A stretch of 64,000 nucleotides of DNA from Toxorhynchites rutilus septentrionalis (Eukaryota; Arthropoda; Insecta; Diptera; Culicidae): NCBI RefSeq assembly GCF_029784135.1, contig NC_073745.1:282879803-282943802 (forward strand), given 5' to 3'. Of the stretch, positions 35,037 through 47,746 are shown in pieces; position 1 is the first letter of the stretch; each line of letters starts with the position of its first letter. The position numbers and the translations under genes are program-made. Under the pieces are notes generated by a model, which was not told where the DNA came from, did not search any database, and saw nothing but the letters and a program-made list of their open reading frames with translations.

Positions 35037-36748
35037 ATGAAAGCAGTGCCCAAATACTCGGCACTCTCGAGATTGCTGCTTTTGCTAGGTTTGTTGGTGT
35101 TCAGCAGTGTCGTCGCGCGATCCATCAAGATTTATTCCTCCGAAGAGGATTATTCCGCTGGCTACCAGCCGAAGATTGTGTGCTACATATCGGCCGGCAA
35201 CGAACAGTACGATTACAACAGCTTGCGACCGGGCTTGTGTACCCATTTCATACTGATCGATCTGATCGGGCTGAACAGTGAGGGGAAGTTACTGCTTTTC
35301 CAGAAATCCAGTCGGGGTGAGTGAAGACGTTTTCGCTGGAATAATTGAATTAAATCTGATTCGGGGAAGTTTTGCAGCGCTTAAATACTTCCTCGATCTG
35401 CGGAACCGCTTCAAACATGTTGGTGATCCCGCTCGCTTCATCCTGGCGGTCGGAGGTGTTGGTCAGAAGTCGTCACATTTCTCCCGGGCGCTGAGTTACG
35501 ATCCGAGCAGGAACACTGCGGTGGATAACATCGTGGCCTTCCTAACGAAGCACCGTTTCGACGGGGTTGATATAGCCTGGTTCTACCCGGGTCAGTACGG
35601 AGGCCGCAAGTGCGATAAGCTGACACTGGTGCTGTTCCTCCGGGCGCTGCAGTCGCGGCTGCAAACGTACGACGCAAGTTTGTCGCTAACGGTTGGCGTG
35701 GATCCGCGGGATTTGGAAATCAGTTACGATGTGGCGAAGATTGATAAGTACATAGACTTTGTTAACATCTTAACTGGTGATTACCACGATCCACAGAAAC
35801 CGTCACATATTTCTCCACTGCTACCGGGTGATGGGAAAGATCGACTGAATATCGTAAGTTCATGCATCGTAGGAATTCAAGCTAATGGTAATGATTCACT
35901 CCCGTAGCAAAACAGTATTAAAAGTTATATCAAGGCCGGGCTGAATCCGCAGAAAACGGTTATTCTACTCTCAAACTATGGTTACCTTTACGAGCAGCGA
36001 TTATGTTCAAAAACAGGCAAATTTGTTCTGAAAAACGTCCAGCGACTCACCAAGCTGGGCGCCCGGGAGTTGATTGAGCGAGAAAATTTCCACATCTCAT
36101 GGGACGATTCTAGGCAGGTACCATACGCGACCCTGGTTGACGGGAGTGGCAAAAAGTGGATCACCTTTAACAGTGTAGAATCGCATCGCCGCAAGGCGGA
36201 ATTCACCCTGCTGAACCAACTCGGAGGAGTCGGTTCGTTTACGCTGGATCAGGATGATTACGAGGGATATGCGAGCAGCGGATCTTACCCGATGCTTTGG
36301 GCGATTGTTGACGTTATACGACCCGAAGCAAGAGCTGCCAGCTACAATCCAGCGGCGGCGTACAATCCTATCGAGATTTGTCCCCACACGGGGAATATTT
36401 CACATCCGACCTGTTCCTACTGCTACTATGAATGTCAGGAAGGCGTGTAAGTATAGATCGATCGCTAGCCATGGGGAGTATGATGAACACTATTGTAAAA
36501 TACTTTAGCCCTCCCGTAGAGCAATCTCCGACTGTCCCCTCCAGTTCTGCCCCGACGGATACATCTTCAACGAAGACACCAACGAATGCTACAGACCAAC
36601 GGCGCCGTCGTCGCCGCCGCAACTGCCGTCTGATGGATTTGCTGAGGAAACCGATGGCACCGGAGAAGCCGACTCCAGCTCCGTCGAGCAGAAATCAACC
36701 ACTGTTCCCAATGCTGAACAGACTCCTGCCGCCGAGCCTCCGGAATAG
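35037..36748 (+). CDS. Secreted GH18 chitinase-like protein, predicted non-catalytic, with CBM14 domain
   Basis: Four exons: 35037-35316, 35378-35853, 35908-36446, 36520-36748, all with GT-AG introns (GTGAGT, GTAAGT, GTAAGT donors) and consistent phase, giving 507 residues. Residues 1-27 are a signal peptide (LLLLLGLLVFSSVVA core). The GH18 barrel follows: KIVCYISAG, FILAVGGVG, KHRFDGVDIAWFYP, VNILTGDYHD and GGVGSFTLDQDDYEG. In active enzymes the second block is DGxDxDWEYP. Here the last Asp is Ala and the proton-donor Glu is Phe. Tyr of MxYD is Gly and the final-strand Trp is Phe. The C-terminus (CPHTGNISHPTC..YYEC...CPDGYIFNEDTNEC) is a CBM14/peritrophin-A domain split by intron 3, followed by a Ser/Pro/Glu-rich tail. 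I infer a chitin- or glycan-binding protein without hydrolase activity. The family branch is not identified. Confidence 0.88.
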
Positions 36749-36830
36749 TCCGCCCGAGCCGCAACGTAGACCAGTTAATATGAATTTGTTTAATGTCAAT
36801 GTTTATAGGAATTAAATTGTTTGAAAACAA
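36749..36830 (+). promoter_or_regulatory. 3' UTR and likely polyadenylation signal of the GH18 gene
   Basis: After the stop TAG (36746-36748) an ATTAAA hexamer occurs at about 36811-36816, the common variant of AATAAA, giving a 3' UTR of roughly 80-90 nt. The start of the next single-copy stretch follows. Confidence 0.5.
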
Positions 36831-38014
36831 CCTAACTCTTACTCATCTCTTATCCCACCATCGGCTCGATGTGTAATCCGATCCAAAAAGAGCTAGACTT
36901 CCCCAAACCCACGATAGCTCGCTAGCTTTGGAATAATACGCTACGGATTATACTTCAACTGCTCCTGCTGCTACTCCGTTGTCAACAATAGTTACGCCTT
37001 CTGGTCGCACCAAATAATATCGCCTCTGAGTGCACGTGAAGCTTATTTCCGTATTATCCCGCTCCAAAGTTTGACGCAGTGAAAATCGATTTTCTCTCAC
37101 CACCGCCACCCACACTCTGGGCTATTTCGGGGTCGATTCGGTCTGGCTGCGGATATCCTCGCCACTATTACACACACCCGGCTTTGGGAGAGGTGGGGGT
37201 AGTGCGCACCAACATATTTATGCTGTGGGTGGTGGAAATTAAAAATGCATCGCAAAAGAATGAAGCTCGTTTGGTCCGGGTGGAAAGTTATTCCATCACC
37301 ATTGGGATGAATATTTAAAATGCTTCCGTGAGGGAGTGAGAAACGTGGGTGGGGATTTTCCAATGTCCAAGTTTCAAGCTGCTACTGTTGGTGTTCCTTA
37401 ATGAATTCTTCGCTTTCGAAATAAGGGATTATACCGTCAACTCGACCCGGAGTAGCTTTGTCATTGGCGAGTGTTTGATGTAGGGAGTTTGGCTTGGTCC
37501 GGTGACCATTCAATCAAGATCAAGAGCGGGTTTTAATTTCGACAATAGGGTCTAACTAAATACCTTACATATTTCGCTATTGAATAAGTTAGTGTGTGTA
37601 AATATAACGTGTTATTTGTATAATGAAGCTTGTTAAAAAAAAGGCGAGAAATGAAAAAAAAAAATACAATTTTGCTAGGTGAATTTATATTATCATGCGA
37701 AAGATAAAAATTCGCATTGATTTTTGAGTGCTATTCTGAATATCTATTTAATATTTTTAATGTACGACTTACACATGCATCTAGTACGACTAGTGTCATA
37801 CATGTATATGATGTACTACAAGCAACCAAAAAAAAACAAATGGCGGAAAATGTTCATGAAGTTATAATTATTTTTATAACCTCAGGAACACCCTTTTGTA
37901 TACTTGACAATATTAATGTTTTTAGAAATCGAAATTATTCAATTTAATTTTGATGGGAGGGGAGGAATAAATATACAAAATGAGTCATGTTGATGGTTAA
38001 AAAAATTGCTCCGA
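36831..38014. other. Non-coding, single-copy then AT-rich
   Basis: 36840-37400 is GC-richer with no domain-bearing ORF. The rest is AT-rich. No feature supported. Confidence 0.35.
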
Positions 38015-38095
38015 TGGAATTTGAACTGCGATTGTTTGGATGATAAATTTGCTTCCCTAAATCACCATATAACCACCAGACGTTGACACTGTACA
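38015..38095 (-). repeat. Degenerate tRNA-like SINE head
   Basis: The minus strand has TGGTTATATGGTGATTTAG (A-box-like) and CAGTTCAAATTCC (B-box-like) about 35 bases apart, as in tRNA-derived SINEs. No tail or duplication could be identified. This is weak evidence. Confidence 0.4.
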
Positions 38096-39169
38096 TACGA
38101 CATCACGGATCTTGATATGTCAAATTCCCAATATGATGTGATATGGCCACAATTACGATCTAATATGATTTTCTGTTGAACGATTTTCCACAGCATGCAA
38201 TACATTTTTTCACAGTATTACATTGATTCAGTCTATATGTTCATGCGACTAACCAACTGCATCAGCCTGATATGCATATATGATTTAGTATAGATCGATC
38301 TTACGATACTGTATATCATAAAACCGATGTTTGTTACACCGAATTTCGGCTTAATCTGTAGTGATAAATAAAATCGAGGTTTTCGCAGTTTATACACATT
38401 TTATGCACATAATGTATCCTTTGATCGACATTATATATGTTTATGATTCGATCTCACTTTATATGCGACTTAGAATATGCTAAGTTATGCGATCTGATGT
38501 TTGCTGGGTGTGTACTCTCAAACAAAACTAATTGTTTATTAGTGATGTCCCAATTTTTCAAATTATTTGTTTACCACCTAATCGATTATTTTTAACGATA
38601 CGATTAATCGCTTTAAAATAACCATAAACCGCCAGATCTTTCTTTAATGAAATGATGTATTCTAATAACATGAATAATTAGATTAAAATAATGCTTTTTT
38701 CTAAAGTGAGGTGCTCAGAAGGAGTGTAACAGTGTAAGTGATTTGATCGATTTCTCTTTTTCAACTTAGTTAATAACACCATTCCAAAAACGTTCCAATT
38801 TCAGTTTGCTATAAAATCCGATAGATGAGGCTCTGATCTTCCACATTGTTAAATATAACTGGGAAAGTGTTTGCAGCTAAGTTATGACCAAAAGGGAGAG
38901 TCGATGTAGAGAAATCGATGATGTCACTTATACCGCTTTCAATTTGAGCTCCTCAATTATAATTGCAATATTTTAAGTTTTCACTATTCTTATGTTTCTT
39001 TAGATATATGAGATACTTACTCAACTAATCCTCAATGTCTTTATACCGTCGAATGAATGGTCAAATACTTACTTGAAAATCAGTGGGCAGACATAGGTTT
39101 CATTTATGATAAACAAGCATTTAAAAACAGGTATTTGAAACGTTGCACAGTGGGGCCATTCTGAAAAAA
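38096..39169. other. AT-rich non-coding DNA
   Basis: Many short TATATG/CATATA palindromic words lie between 38100 and 38510, possibly an old MITE, but no ends could be defined. Confidence 0.3.
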
Positions 39170-40532
39170 GACGGTCAAAAATCTTTTCTCGTCTTACCTT
39201 ACATTTTAGAGCTTGGGTGTCTTCAGTAAAGTTGTTCAGAATGTTGATTCGGATAATTTGTCGGTTTCATATAAATTCTTACTAAGTTACAGTAAAAATT
39301 AAAAAACTAACTTTTTATACTTACGAAATAGTAAGGTTATGTCTTCAGCAACATTGTAGAACTATAAATATCATGAAACTTTACTGAAGATATATAGTAC
39401 CTATCTATCAGTCCTTCAGAGATATAACTGCTTTTCTGGGGAGACTATCTCAAAACTAGTTTTTTAACTTAAGTTATGCCTAAATCACATTATATCAACT
39501 CAATATGTTCCACAAAGTTTTAGATAACATGAAAATACATAACATTGCTGAACACACTATTAGTGTTAAATGACACCATTGCGATGTACAGTGGTTACAA
39601 AGCAAAAATATGTCACGTTTATTCATTAAGTTTTTCAAAAATGTGCACGTTTGCGCATCAATACTCAAAGTCATTTTGTTCGTCAGGGATTGAAGTAAGA
39701 ACTGCAAACTCGGAAACTCTCAGGAACATCACTTATTATACCAATTTTTACATTTACTCAATTTTACTCTGTTTTCTTCATACTTTATCTACTATTGATG
39801 TTTATTTGCATTATATTAATTTATAAATCAATTTCTGATTTTATCTCGCTATCAGATCTCAAATTTGAGTTATTTTGCAGTTGGTGGTAGCAATTGGTCC
39901 TTTTTCGATTTTCGTTTTCGCAAGCTGCCTATCAAAGGGTCGGATGTCATAAGCAAAAAACATCCTGATTACTGATCTCTCTGCAAGTTGAATTTAGAAG
40001 GTTTAGAATGTGTTATTACGCCTTCTTTGATGTGTGTGATTTTTTTCAGAATTTTAGCAGTGCTCCGCGGTACAAAAATATATATATATTTATAAAATTT
40101 TGATATTTCTTTAGAATTTTGAGACTCAATACTGGTTCAATTCAAAAATATTTAAAAGCACATACAAACATATTTAAATTTGAATTAAAACAGTACTATG
40201 TCTCAAAGTTAAAAAAAATATCAAAATTTTATTTATTTTGAATTAGAAATTAGTTTATAAATTAATATAATGCAAATAAACATCAATAGTAGATAGAGTA
40301 TGAAGGTAACAGAGTAAAATTGAGTGAATTGCGCTGTAAAAATTGATATAATAATTGAGGTTCCCGAGAGTTCCCGAGTTCGAAAAGCAGTTTGCCGAAT
40401 ACTTCAAACCCTGATGAACAAAATGATGTTGAGTATCTTCAGTAAAGTTTCATGAAATTTTTAGTTCTACAATGTTGCTGAAAACAAAAGCTCTAAAATG
40501 TAAGGTAAGACGAGAAAAGATTTTTGACCGCC
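39170..40532. repeat. Long inverted repeat (foldback-like)
   Basis: The left arm 39170-39828 and right arm 40253-40532 are inverted copies. The outer part pairs ACGGTCAAAAATCTTTTCTC... with its complement ending ...GACCGCC, and the inner part pairs TTTGCATTATATTAATTTAT with ATAAATTAATATAATGCAAA. The right arm is shorter because two segments present in the left arm are missing. The loop (39829-40252) contains a second, smaller inverted pair (about 40095-40152 and 40173-40232). No ORF. Confidence 0.8.
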
Positions 40533-41216
40533 TTTCTTCAAAACGGCGGTTCAAACATTTTTATACTAGGGTTTCTCTTAGCAAACTACAATATATAGTT
40601 GGGATCGGTCCACAAATAGAGAAGTATGAACTGTCTGTAGTTGTCGTCACGTCACGAAAAGTATACGATCTATTCCAGCGTGAAAGACCGAAAATGGAAT
40701 CCCACAATCAACGTAAATGTCAACGCTAACGTCATCGTCAACACGTAAACATACACGTCCTTACACAGGTACGCGCATATGCACACTTAGATGCAAATAC
40801 ATAGAGTTAAACAAAAGTGTCTGATAGCAAAATCAAATGCGTTCCCCCGGTAGTGAGCGCCGCCCGATGAGCATGGCTTGTGTGAGCCATTTATGGTAAG
40901 CGCCAGAGTGAATGTGTTGAATAATTACGAAGGAAAACCTTTTGGAGGTCGATTCAAAACCATCGCAGCTTTCTCCAAGTAACGGTATGCCGTGTACTAA
41001 AGGTAACAAAATTAAATTTATGTAGCTCATTTTTTTTAAAGACCATAGAAAATCAAAATTGGATAGTTTTGTAATTTTTCGCCATCTAAAATAATATTAA
41101 ACTCATATCCCATACAGTTCAAAAATATTCATTTTTGTTTTTGAAGCAATGAAAAAACACAGAATGACGCTAAAAAATCCACAATATAACCAAATTGTTA
41201 GCGTTGTTAAACACTA
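40533..41216. other. Non-coding, no identifiable feature
   Basis: No repeat boundary or gene seen, only short chance ORFs. Confidence 0.3.
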
Positions 41217-42710
41217 CACTCTGTCCAACTTCTATAAAACCACCCTGATTCTATTTCGTTGCAACACAAACAGTTAGAATTTCAACAAGATACATTCATA
41301 CATTGTAGACTGCTTGGAATAAAGTATATTTAACGTCAATTCCGTTCAAAAGAGTTGTTTATTTATTTATTGGGCTTAAATATGATAATTCCAGCTGTCC
41401 AGTTTCTGTAAGACCACTTCAAAATTAATAAGTATTATCAATGAAAAATTCAAAACGATAGGCTGATTTACATGTCAATAATTGGTAACCTTGCCATTTC
41501 GACTAATAACCTTGAAAATTCGTGTTGGAATACTATTTACCAAATTCTTCTGAACGGATTTCTCGATATTTTTCATTTTTTCCGAAATTACGACCTTGAG
41601 TTCTTCAATCGTGGTGTGCCATTTTCCCTCAGTGTAGATTCTGCGTACAAGGATCCCCCCTAAGATTTTCAACAGGATTCAAGTCTGAAAAGCGAGCCGG
41701 CCAGTCCAAAAAATTAGGTTTTTGATCCTTAATCCATTGTATAGTTTACTTGCTGGTATGAATAGAAGCATTGCTGGAATGTGGTTTTTTCGTGTCGATA
41801 TCCATGCAAAAACGGTAGGAGAGAGGATTCCAGAACATGTGTGTAATCCTTGAATGATGTGAAAGCTATTTTGAGCTTTCCGGTTGCGCAGAAAAATACT
41901 GTTCCTTCATCCGTAAATCACACCAATACCCGTTGAAACCACCCGGGCCATCCAAAATGAACTTGTGTTCGTCACTGAAGATTACCTATACATTGAAGAT
42001 TTCTTCGTTATGGTATTTAGCAAAATGTATTCTTTTAACATTTTTTGTCACAACATACCATGTCCCACTGTAGGTTCATGTGAGCTTTGGCAAAACTCAG
42101 ACGTCTTCCGAGGTGAGATGATGTAAGATGAGGAGTTTTAACCTTTTAAGTCCTCTTTATGAGATGATGTTTTACCAAAATTCGATGAATTGTCACCCGA
42201 GCAGTTAAGTAGTTGAAATATTGCTTTATTTGCACATGCGATTTTGAAGTATTCGAACCTGTTCTAGCTATTTCCCGCTTATCCCGGTCAGAAAGCTTCG
42301 ATTTACGTGGACCTCTCTTCTTCTTACCGTATCTTTGAGGATTCGCCAAGTAATTGAGCACTGCTTGATTGGATTGTTCAATCCGACGACAAATTTCTCT
42401 GATACCAACATTTTCTTGGTGGAATGCATCGATTTGTCTCTCTTCTCTCTCCGCGAGGAAAAGTCCTCGGAATTTTCCAGATTTAATTGATCAAAAAAAC
42501 TAAAACAACGGAATATGTAACTGGTCTTATAGAAACTTGACAGTTGAAAATACGAAAACATTCAGCGCTTGTACACATACATATGAAAATCATGCAGTGT
42601 ATGGTAGTCACCATTACATACACACTAGAATATAAATTGAAGCATTGTTTGTTCACAATGACACAAAGCAGCAAGACCATCACCTGGTCGTATAGAAGTT
42701 GGACGGAGTG
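41217..42710 (-). mobile_element. Full-length Tc1-like element
   Basis: The ends are TA|CACTCTGTCCAACTTCTATA and, inward from the right, CACTCCGTCCAACTTCTATA, flanked by TA, with about 28-bp terminal repeats. The 1,494-bp interior holds a decayed transposase on the minus strand. It is the longer relative of the deleted copy at 27886-29550. Confidence 0.88.
41480..42480 (-). pseudogene. Tc1-like (DD34E) transposase pseudogene
   Basis: From the right: N-terminal DNA-binding part AEREERQIDAFHQENVGIRE, then VLNYLANPQRYGKKKRGPRK, SKLSDRDKREIAR and a second helix-turn-helix ending ILVKHHLIKRT. The catalytic part follows with VIFSDEHKFILDG (first Asp), a QQ-ASIHTS region, and SDLNPVENL (Glu). The conserved Asp-Asn codons expected before ASIHTS are lost through a small deletion near 41775. 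Spacing from that position to the Glu is 34 residues. Several stops interrupt the frame, so it is inactive. Confidence 0.82.
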
Positions 42711-42924
42711 TATTTAAAATTCGGCGATAGTACCGTTCCAAAGATACACAGAGGGATTGGTTCAGGACCACCGGCCGGGCTAGGATCATCGTCCCCTGTT
42801 GGTTGGGCCCTTGGAAGGGGAGATTTCAGAGGAAAGTGGAATATATTCGGAATAATAAATAACATAGCAATTAGTATATAGCTTGCTAAAATATAGTGAA
42901 ATTCATATTTAAAACACTTTTTTG

Positions 42925-42995
42925 ATTTTGTGACGTGATAACCCTTTGTGGATCCTGTTTTTTTTTGCGTGGAGCGTGTTGTCACGTCACAAAAT
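42925..42995. repeat. Perfect-type hairpin, 18-bp arms
   Basis: ATTTTGTGACGTGATAAC (42925-42942) and GTTGTCACGTCACAAAAT (42978-42995) are complementary at 17 of 18 positions with a 35-base loop. Each arm contains a CRE-like TGACGT core. It could be a relic MITE or a palindromic binding region. No TA-type flanks are clear. Confidence 0.6.
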
Positions 42996-45480
42996 GAATA
43001 CCGATATTCGCAAAGGTTCTTGCGAGCTTTTTTGTAAAACTGAATATATTGTAATATATGTTCATCTATTGTTGACGAAGTTCATTTGTATGTTTTGAAA
43101 GAGAACTGGACTATTGTCAACAGGTAAATTTTATCTTTCCAATAATTCCCAACGGATGATTGTTGTAGGAAATTTTATCAATTTTACTTTGACAGTGTTT
43201 ATTTTGTGAAAATTTTAATTATACATGAAAAAAAATCAGTTAAAACGTCATGTCATTCTGGAATCCTACCTAATGTTCTATTTCTCGAATTTGTATGAGT
43301 TCTGTTTTTTTATTCGGTGTGTTTTTTTCTCAGAAGGTATATCTGCTCAATTTTATGGTTTTTCAAAACTATGAATCGCTTTTAATTAACACGTTGAGTG
43401 CCACACGGTTCTATAGCGATTTTCCATCGGGCTACTCGCTGATATCGTTGTACAGCAATGCGAGGCACAATACTGGAAAATTAGAATTTACTCGATGACA
43501 AATTTTGAACGTATTAGGGCTATTGTTTCTTATTGCAAGAACTTATTTCTGCTCGAAAGCAGTAAAATTTCTACGAAAAAAAATAAATAAATTTCTACCT
43601 TTATCACCATATTTTATACTGTCAGTCACCGGTGACTGACGCGGCAGTCAACGTGGTACTCGAACACACTTAAACGTAGAATTCAAGAATCAGGGTGTAG
43701 AGACGAAACTTCTCGAGGAAGTTTTATCAGTTTCTCCACTTGAGTGAACATTTTCTATCTCTTCTTCAAACCGATGTACTTTTCGTCACCTCTTTTTTCA
43801 TGATTCATCTACGCTTGGGATAGCGCGAGATATTCATAACCAGGGATGGTAAAAAATCACATTCAACGATCAATGAATAAGTATATCCCTCTAGTCGGAT
43901 GTTTTTAAATCACCCCCAGCAGGCGAGGCTCTTTTATTCTTCATATGTACACAGAGAGAATACTTGGAACGGTGAGCTACCAAGATCTCAAAAAAGCAAT
44001 ATGAGAGCGGAATCCCCACTGCTTGCACTCTCGAAGCATTACTTCTACTACTCAAGTTTTATCGTGAGTGCAAGCCACAAACGTTTAATCCCATTCCATA
44101 GAGCGGATGATGAGTTCTTGATCGGAAAGTGTAACAAGAGACGATCAACTGAAATCTTACGACACTCATCGAGGGATTTTTAATTCTCTATTGCACAGAC
44201 CGCAGTGAGTGGCTGACTCAGTCTCGTGTCGATTTTATTTTGCTGTCGTCTCCCGCCCGATAAACTGCAGACGGGTAATGGATGCAATTGATTAATTTTA
44301 TTACCAGCAGATTTGGGCGAATCTCATCCCGCCCAAAATCGTTTTTAGATTCCAATAATTCTGAACATTCACATTTCTCTCCAAATAATTTTACCAATAG
44401 TAATTCAATTAGTGACTTCACGAAACACCTTTCAAATTCGATTGAATTTCAGACCCTTTTTTATTTTGTGGATAAAACGGATCACATATTTGGTTAATTC
44501 AATTCTGTGTGGTTACGTTCTTCGTTGCGAATAAATGTAATGAAATAGTATGGACGTATGATATTCATGTATCGTGGACTTCCGACATATGTGACAGTAG
44601 ATTTATCGAACGACTAATGTTTTTTTATATCCCTTCAAACTTGTTGCATCTCTCAAGTGCACATACTGCTTTGACCGCAGATTTGCATGGTTGAATCTGG
44701 TTAATTTCAGGTATTCAGTCTTCATATTGTCGAATGAATACTGTTGGAACAATAGGTATCGCAGCAAATGATTATCAACATCCTACCTTATCATCAAACG
44801 TTATGCGAAGAATTTCAGTGAACTGACGGCATTGGAATATATGCTTTGTGACGACACACAATTATTATCAGAGCGAATAAACGTCCGACTGGAAGTCATG
44901 AACATCAATTCAATGTGCCCAAGATAAATATATCCTTTGAAGGTCATTAACCTTTCTAAAGATGGTCAGATGGAATATATTCCAATGTCGTCTGGAATAA
45001 CCTGTCCTACACCTTATGATCGTAATATTGTTTTTGCTATTATTCTGATGTTTCATAACACGGCACTCTATTGATTATTCGCCGAAAATGAATAAAAAAT
45101 ATCCTTGAAGTTAGCCTACGGTTTTAGTAGCAGTGCAATATGGTGAGCCAGTCTCAGGATAAGAAAACATTTAAAAATAAAGCTTTTTTTTTGAATGAAT
45201 CAATAGTAAAACAAAACGTCAAAAAATTTCTCAGCTTTGTGATAGCAGATAATCATTATCCATTTGAGTTGTATGAGTATTCCATCCCCCCACAATCTGT
45301 GGATAGTCTATCTGCATACAAATTATGTAGAGTGCCACAATCCAAAAAAATTATGAGCAAATATTTACGTGCTTACACAAAAAAACACATGTTGACATAT
45401 TTGCGCTAATTTATGTTTTTTGATTAATTCAAGGTAATCAAGGTCTTTTCTAGGCATCAGTTTACTCGGCCCCGAAAAAA
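42996..45480. other. AT-rich non-coding DNA
   Basis: It contains a perfect 20-bp palindrome at 43621-43640 (GTCAGTCACC plus its complement) and an inverted pair GACGGCATTGGAATATAT (about 44827) / complement near 44978-44996. No gene seen. Confidence 0.4.
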
Positions 45481-45489
45481 GTGGTCTGT

Positions 45490-45600
45490 ATTTGGGCAGG
45501 CGGAAAAATATATCTCGCAAGACCACGTGTTCGATGTCGTAATAGCCTTGGCCAATAACGCATTTACATTAACTCATAAAATTAGTGATTTGAGGGGGAT
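45490..45600 (-). mobile_element. Fragment of I-type LINE ORF2 C-terminus
   Basis: The minus strand reads GQGYYDIEHVV. The LINE at 18788-22465 has GDGYHDIEHIV in its C-terminal Cys-rich motif, and the DNA (GTGTTCGATGTCGTAATAGCC) parallels GTGCTCGATGTCGTGGTAGCC-type sequence there. This is a small, decayed relic. Confidence 0.55.
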
Positions 45601-47740
45601 TATTGTTTGTAGTCTCTTGATAAACACCATCTGAGAAATCCTCTGTGAAACATGAAACATTAAAGGCGTCCTATCTGCTATAGCGCATTTTTTATTTTAC
45701 CCAGTTTCATCGAAGTAAACGCGCTCGGAAAGAAAAATTGAACGCCCGGACGAGAGAGCGAGAATCGTACGTCATAGAGACACTCATTCCCATGGAGCAA
45801 AGTCTTGTTAGGAGTTGAAAACAAAACGAGGAAGGAGAGTAACTCAATTATTCGAACTAGTTTCAGTCTAGCAATGCTTTGGTCAACTCAGAGTTACCAA
45901 GGGAAAATCATTTGGTTATGATGGGTGAGGATTAATAGTTAGTCGCAGTTTGCACAGATTGCGATCTGTGTAGTTTGCGATTAATCGTAAATCACATCAT
46001 GCTCCCTTGTTTTCCATCCTTGTTCATAACTCGCGCATTACTGCTATCACGTTGACGATTATGTATTGTTCCTGCAAGATGCCAAAACGTGGCGAAAGAT
46101 GAAAACCCCTGTTTTGTGGGGTTGAAACCAGAATGAAGCAAGCATCTAACGCACTTTTCCCCCCTTTTCTTGTCAAGTATTCGGATCATGACAGGCGCCG
46201 AGACGCTTCTAATCTCCAAGACTGCGGCCGAAGGGATAATAGCCATCCCATACCACCCAAACGTCGTTGAGGAGGGACTCTTCCGTGACAATAAATTCCT
46301 CGGCGATATGGAAATTTATGGCGAATTTTCACGTCTCACCTTATTCCAGTCTGTATTGTATTCATTGAGACTCGCCTACCATAGAACATGACAGAAAAAA
46401 AAGAATAAATATAAAAGACTCTCTCCTTAGTCTCAATCAAAGTTTGTTCTGTTTGCAGAGCAGAGCCATTCCCACAGACCCGGCTATGAATAAATGGAAT
46501 CTACCCCGACCGAAGGTAGCACCGTCGAGCTGCTCTGTTGTAGCGCACATCACGTGGTAGTAGTAGCCTGCCTCAACGGGCTTAAGGTTGGGTTTGAATG
46601 TTTTGTTCTCTCGGGCCTCTCCTGTAGTCGACCCACTACACAACACAAGCGCCAATCCGTGCCGATGCGCTTCATTGCATTCTACGCGCTAAAAAAGTTT
46701 TTGGAGCGCTAGCGTGAGGATGGCGAGGCTGGTGGGGTGGGCGGAATTTGCAATCCTCAAAGGTGGGATGAAAAATATTTATGATTTTCATTTCGATGCA
46801 CACCGCACAATCATCATCATCATCATCATCGTTCTGGTGGAGAGTAGTGTTTGTTCAAGTGCGATCACCTTTTCCCGGATACTATAGTGAGCCCAGGAGC
46901 AGCCAGCAGTTCCAACCAGCGTTTTAATTATGGGTCTGCTGAGAGTAAGGTCTCGGAAAAAAAAACAGTTGTGTGCACTACGAATATCGACCCGTCTGGG
47001 GGATGCAAGACCGGTGCAATGCCAGATCGGACGTAATGACTGGTGAGAAACTGTCGAGTGATTCGAAAATGTGACTACTTTCGTTAGCACCAGTGATTCG
47101 AGAAATCAACGAGTGGTACACATTATTTCGGAAATGTGTCACATTTAGAGATAAGGTTTATGGCTGACGACAGTTGGAGTGTTTTTTGATGTCCTTTGCT
47201 CGTCGTACATTATGTGATTTGACTATATTTACATAAACCTGTTGCTTCCTAACGCTGTTATTGTTTTTTTTTGTGATATATTTTATACATGACACATGAC
47301 CTAAGTGTCTAAAGTACAATAATTTTTTTCCGTCCATATCACAGTTGTGGTCGTTATGGAGAATAACGGCTAAGTTATTCCATGTAGAATCGTCGACTTG
47401 CTGCCTCGATTTCTTCTAGACAGCTATCTAAAATTAGGTAACTTTGGATTTGACCATTTCTACACCCAAAATTAATTTTTAGCACATGTTGTGGCATCCC
47501 GGTTTATTATATTAAATGATCCTAAAAAAACAGAAAATGTACCACTTTTTTTTCTTTTTTTTCAGCAAGCGAAACAAGAGACACATTGAAAATAAACACG
47601 CATTACAGCTTTTCGCATAATTTGCCTGGACCGAAATAGATATATAATCACGTTTATGCTCTCCAGTTTACTCTTAGAAAACACTTTCCAACTTCACTTT
47701 ATAATGAGGCGTAATATTATCACCCATTTATGCAACAGTA
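45601..47740. other. Single-copy, GC-richer non-coding DNA
   Basis: 46000-47050 has no repeat or protein domain that I recognise. An (ATC)n microsatellite of about seven units sits at 46810-46830. Opposing open frames at 45992-46291 and 46170-46391 have no recognisable motif. Confidence 0.35.
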
Positions 47741-47746
47741 CCAGTG

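Noticed and set aside
46170..46391. 73-residue plus-strand ORF (IPYHPNVVEEGLF...)
   Set aside because: It looks protein-like, but it overlaps an equally long opposing frame, has no domain I recognise and no splice-site support.
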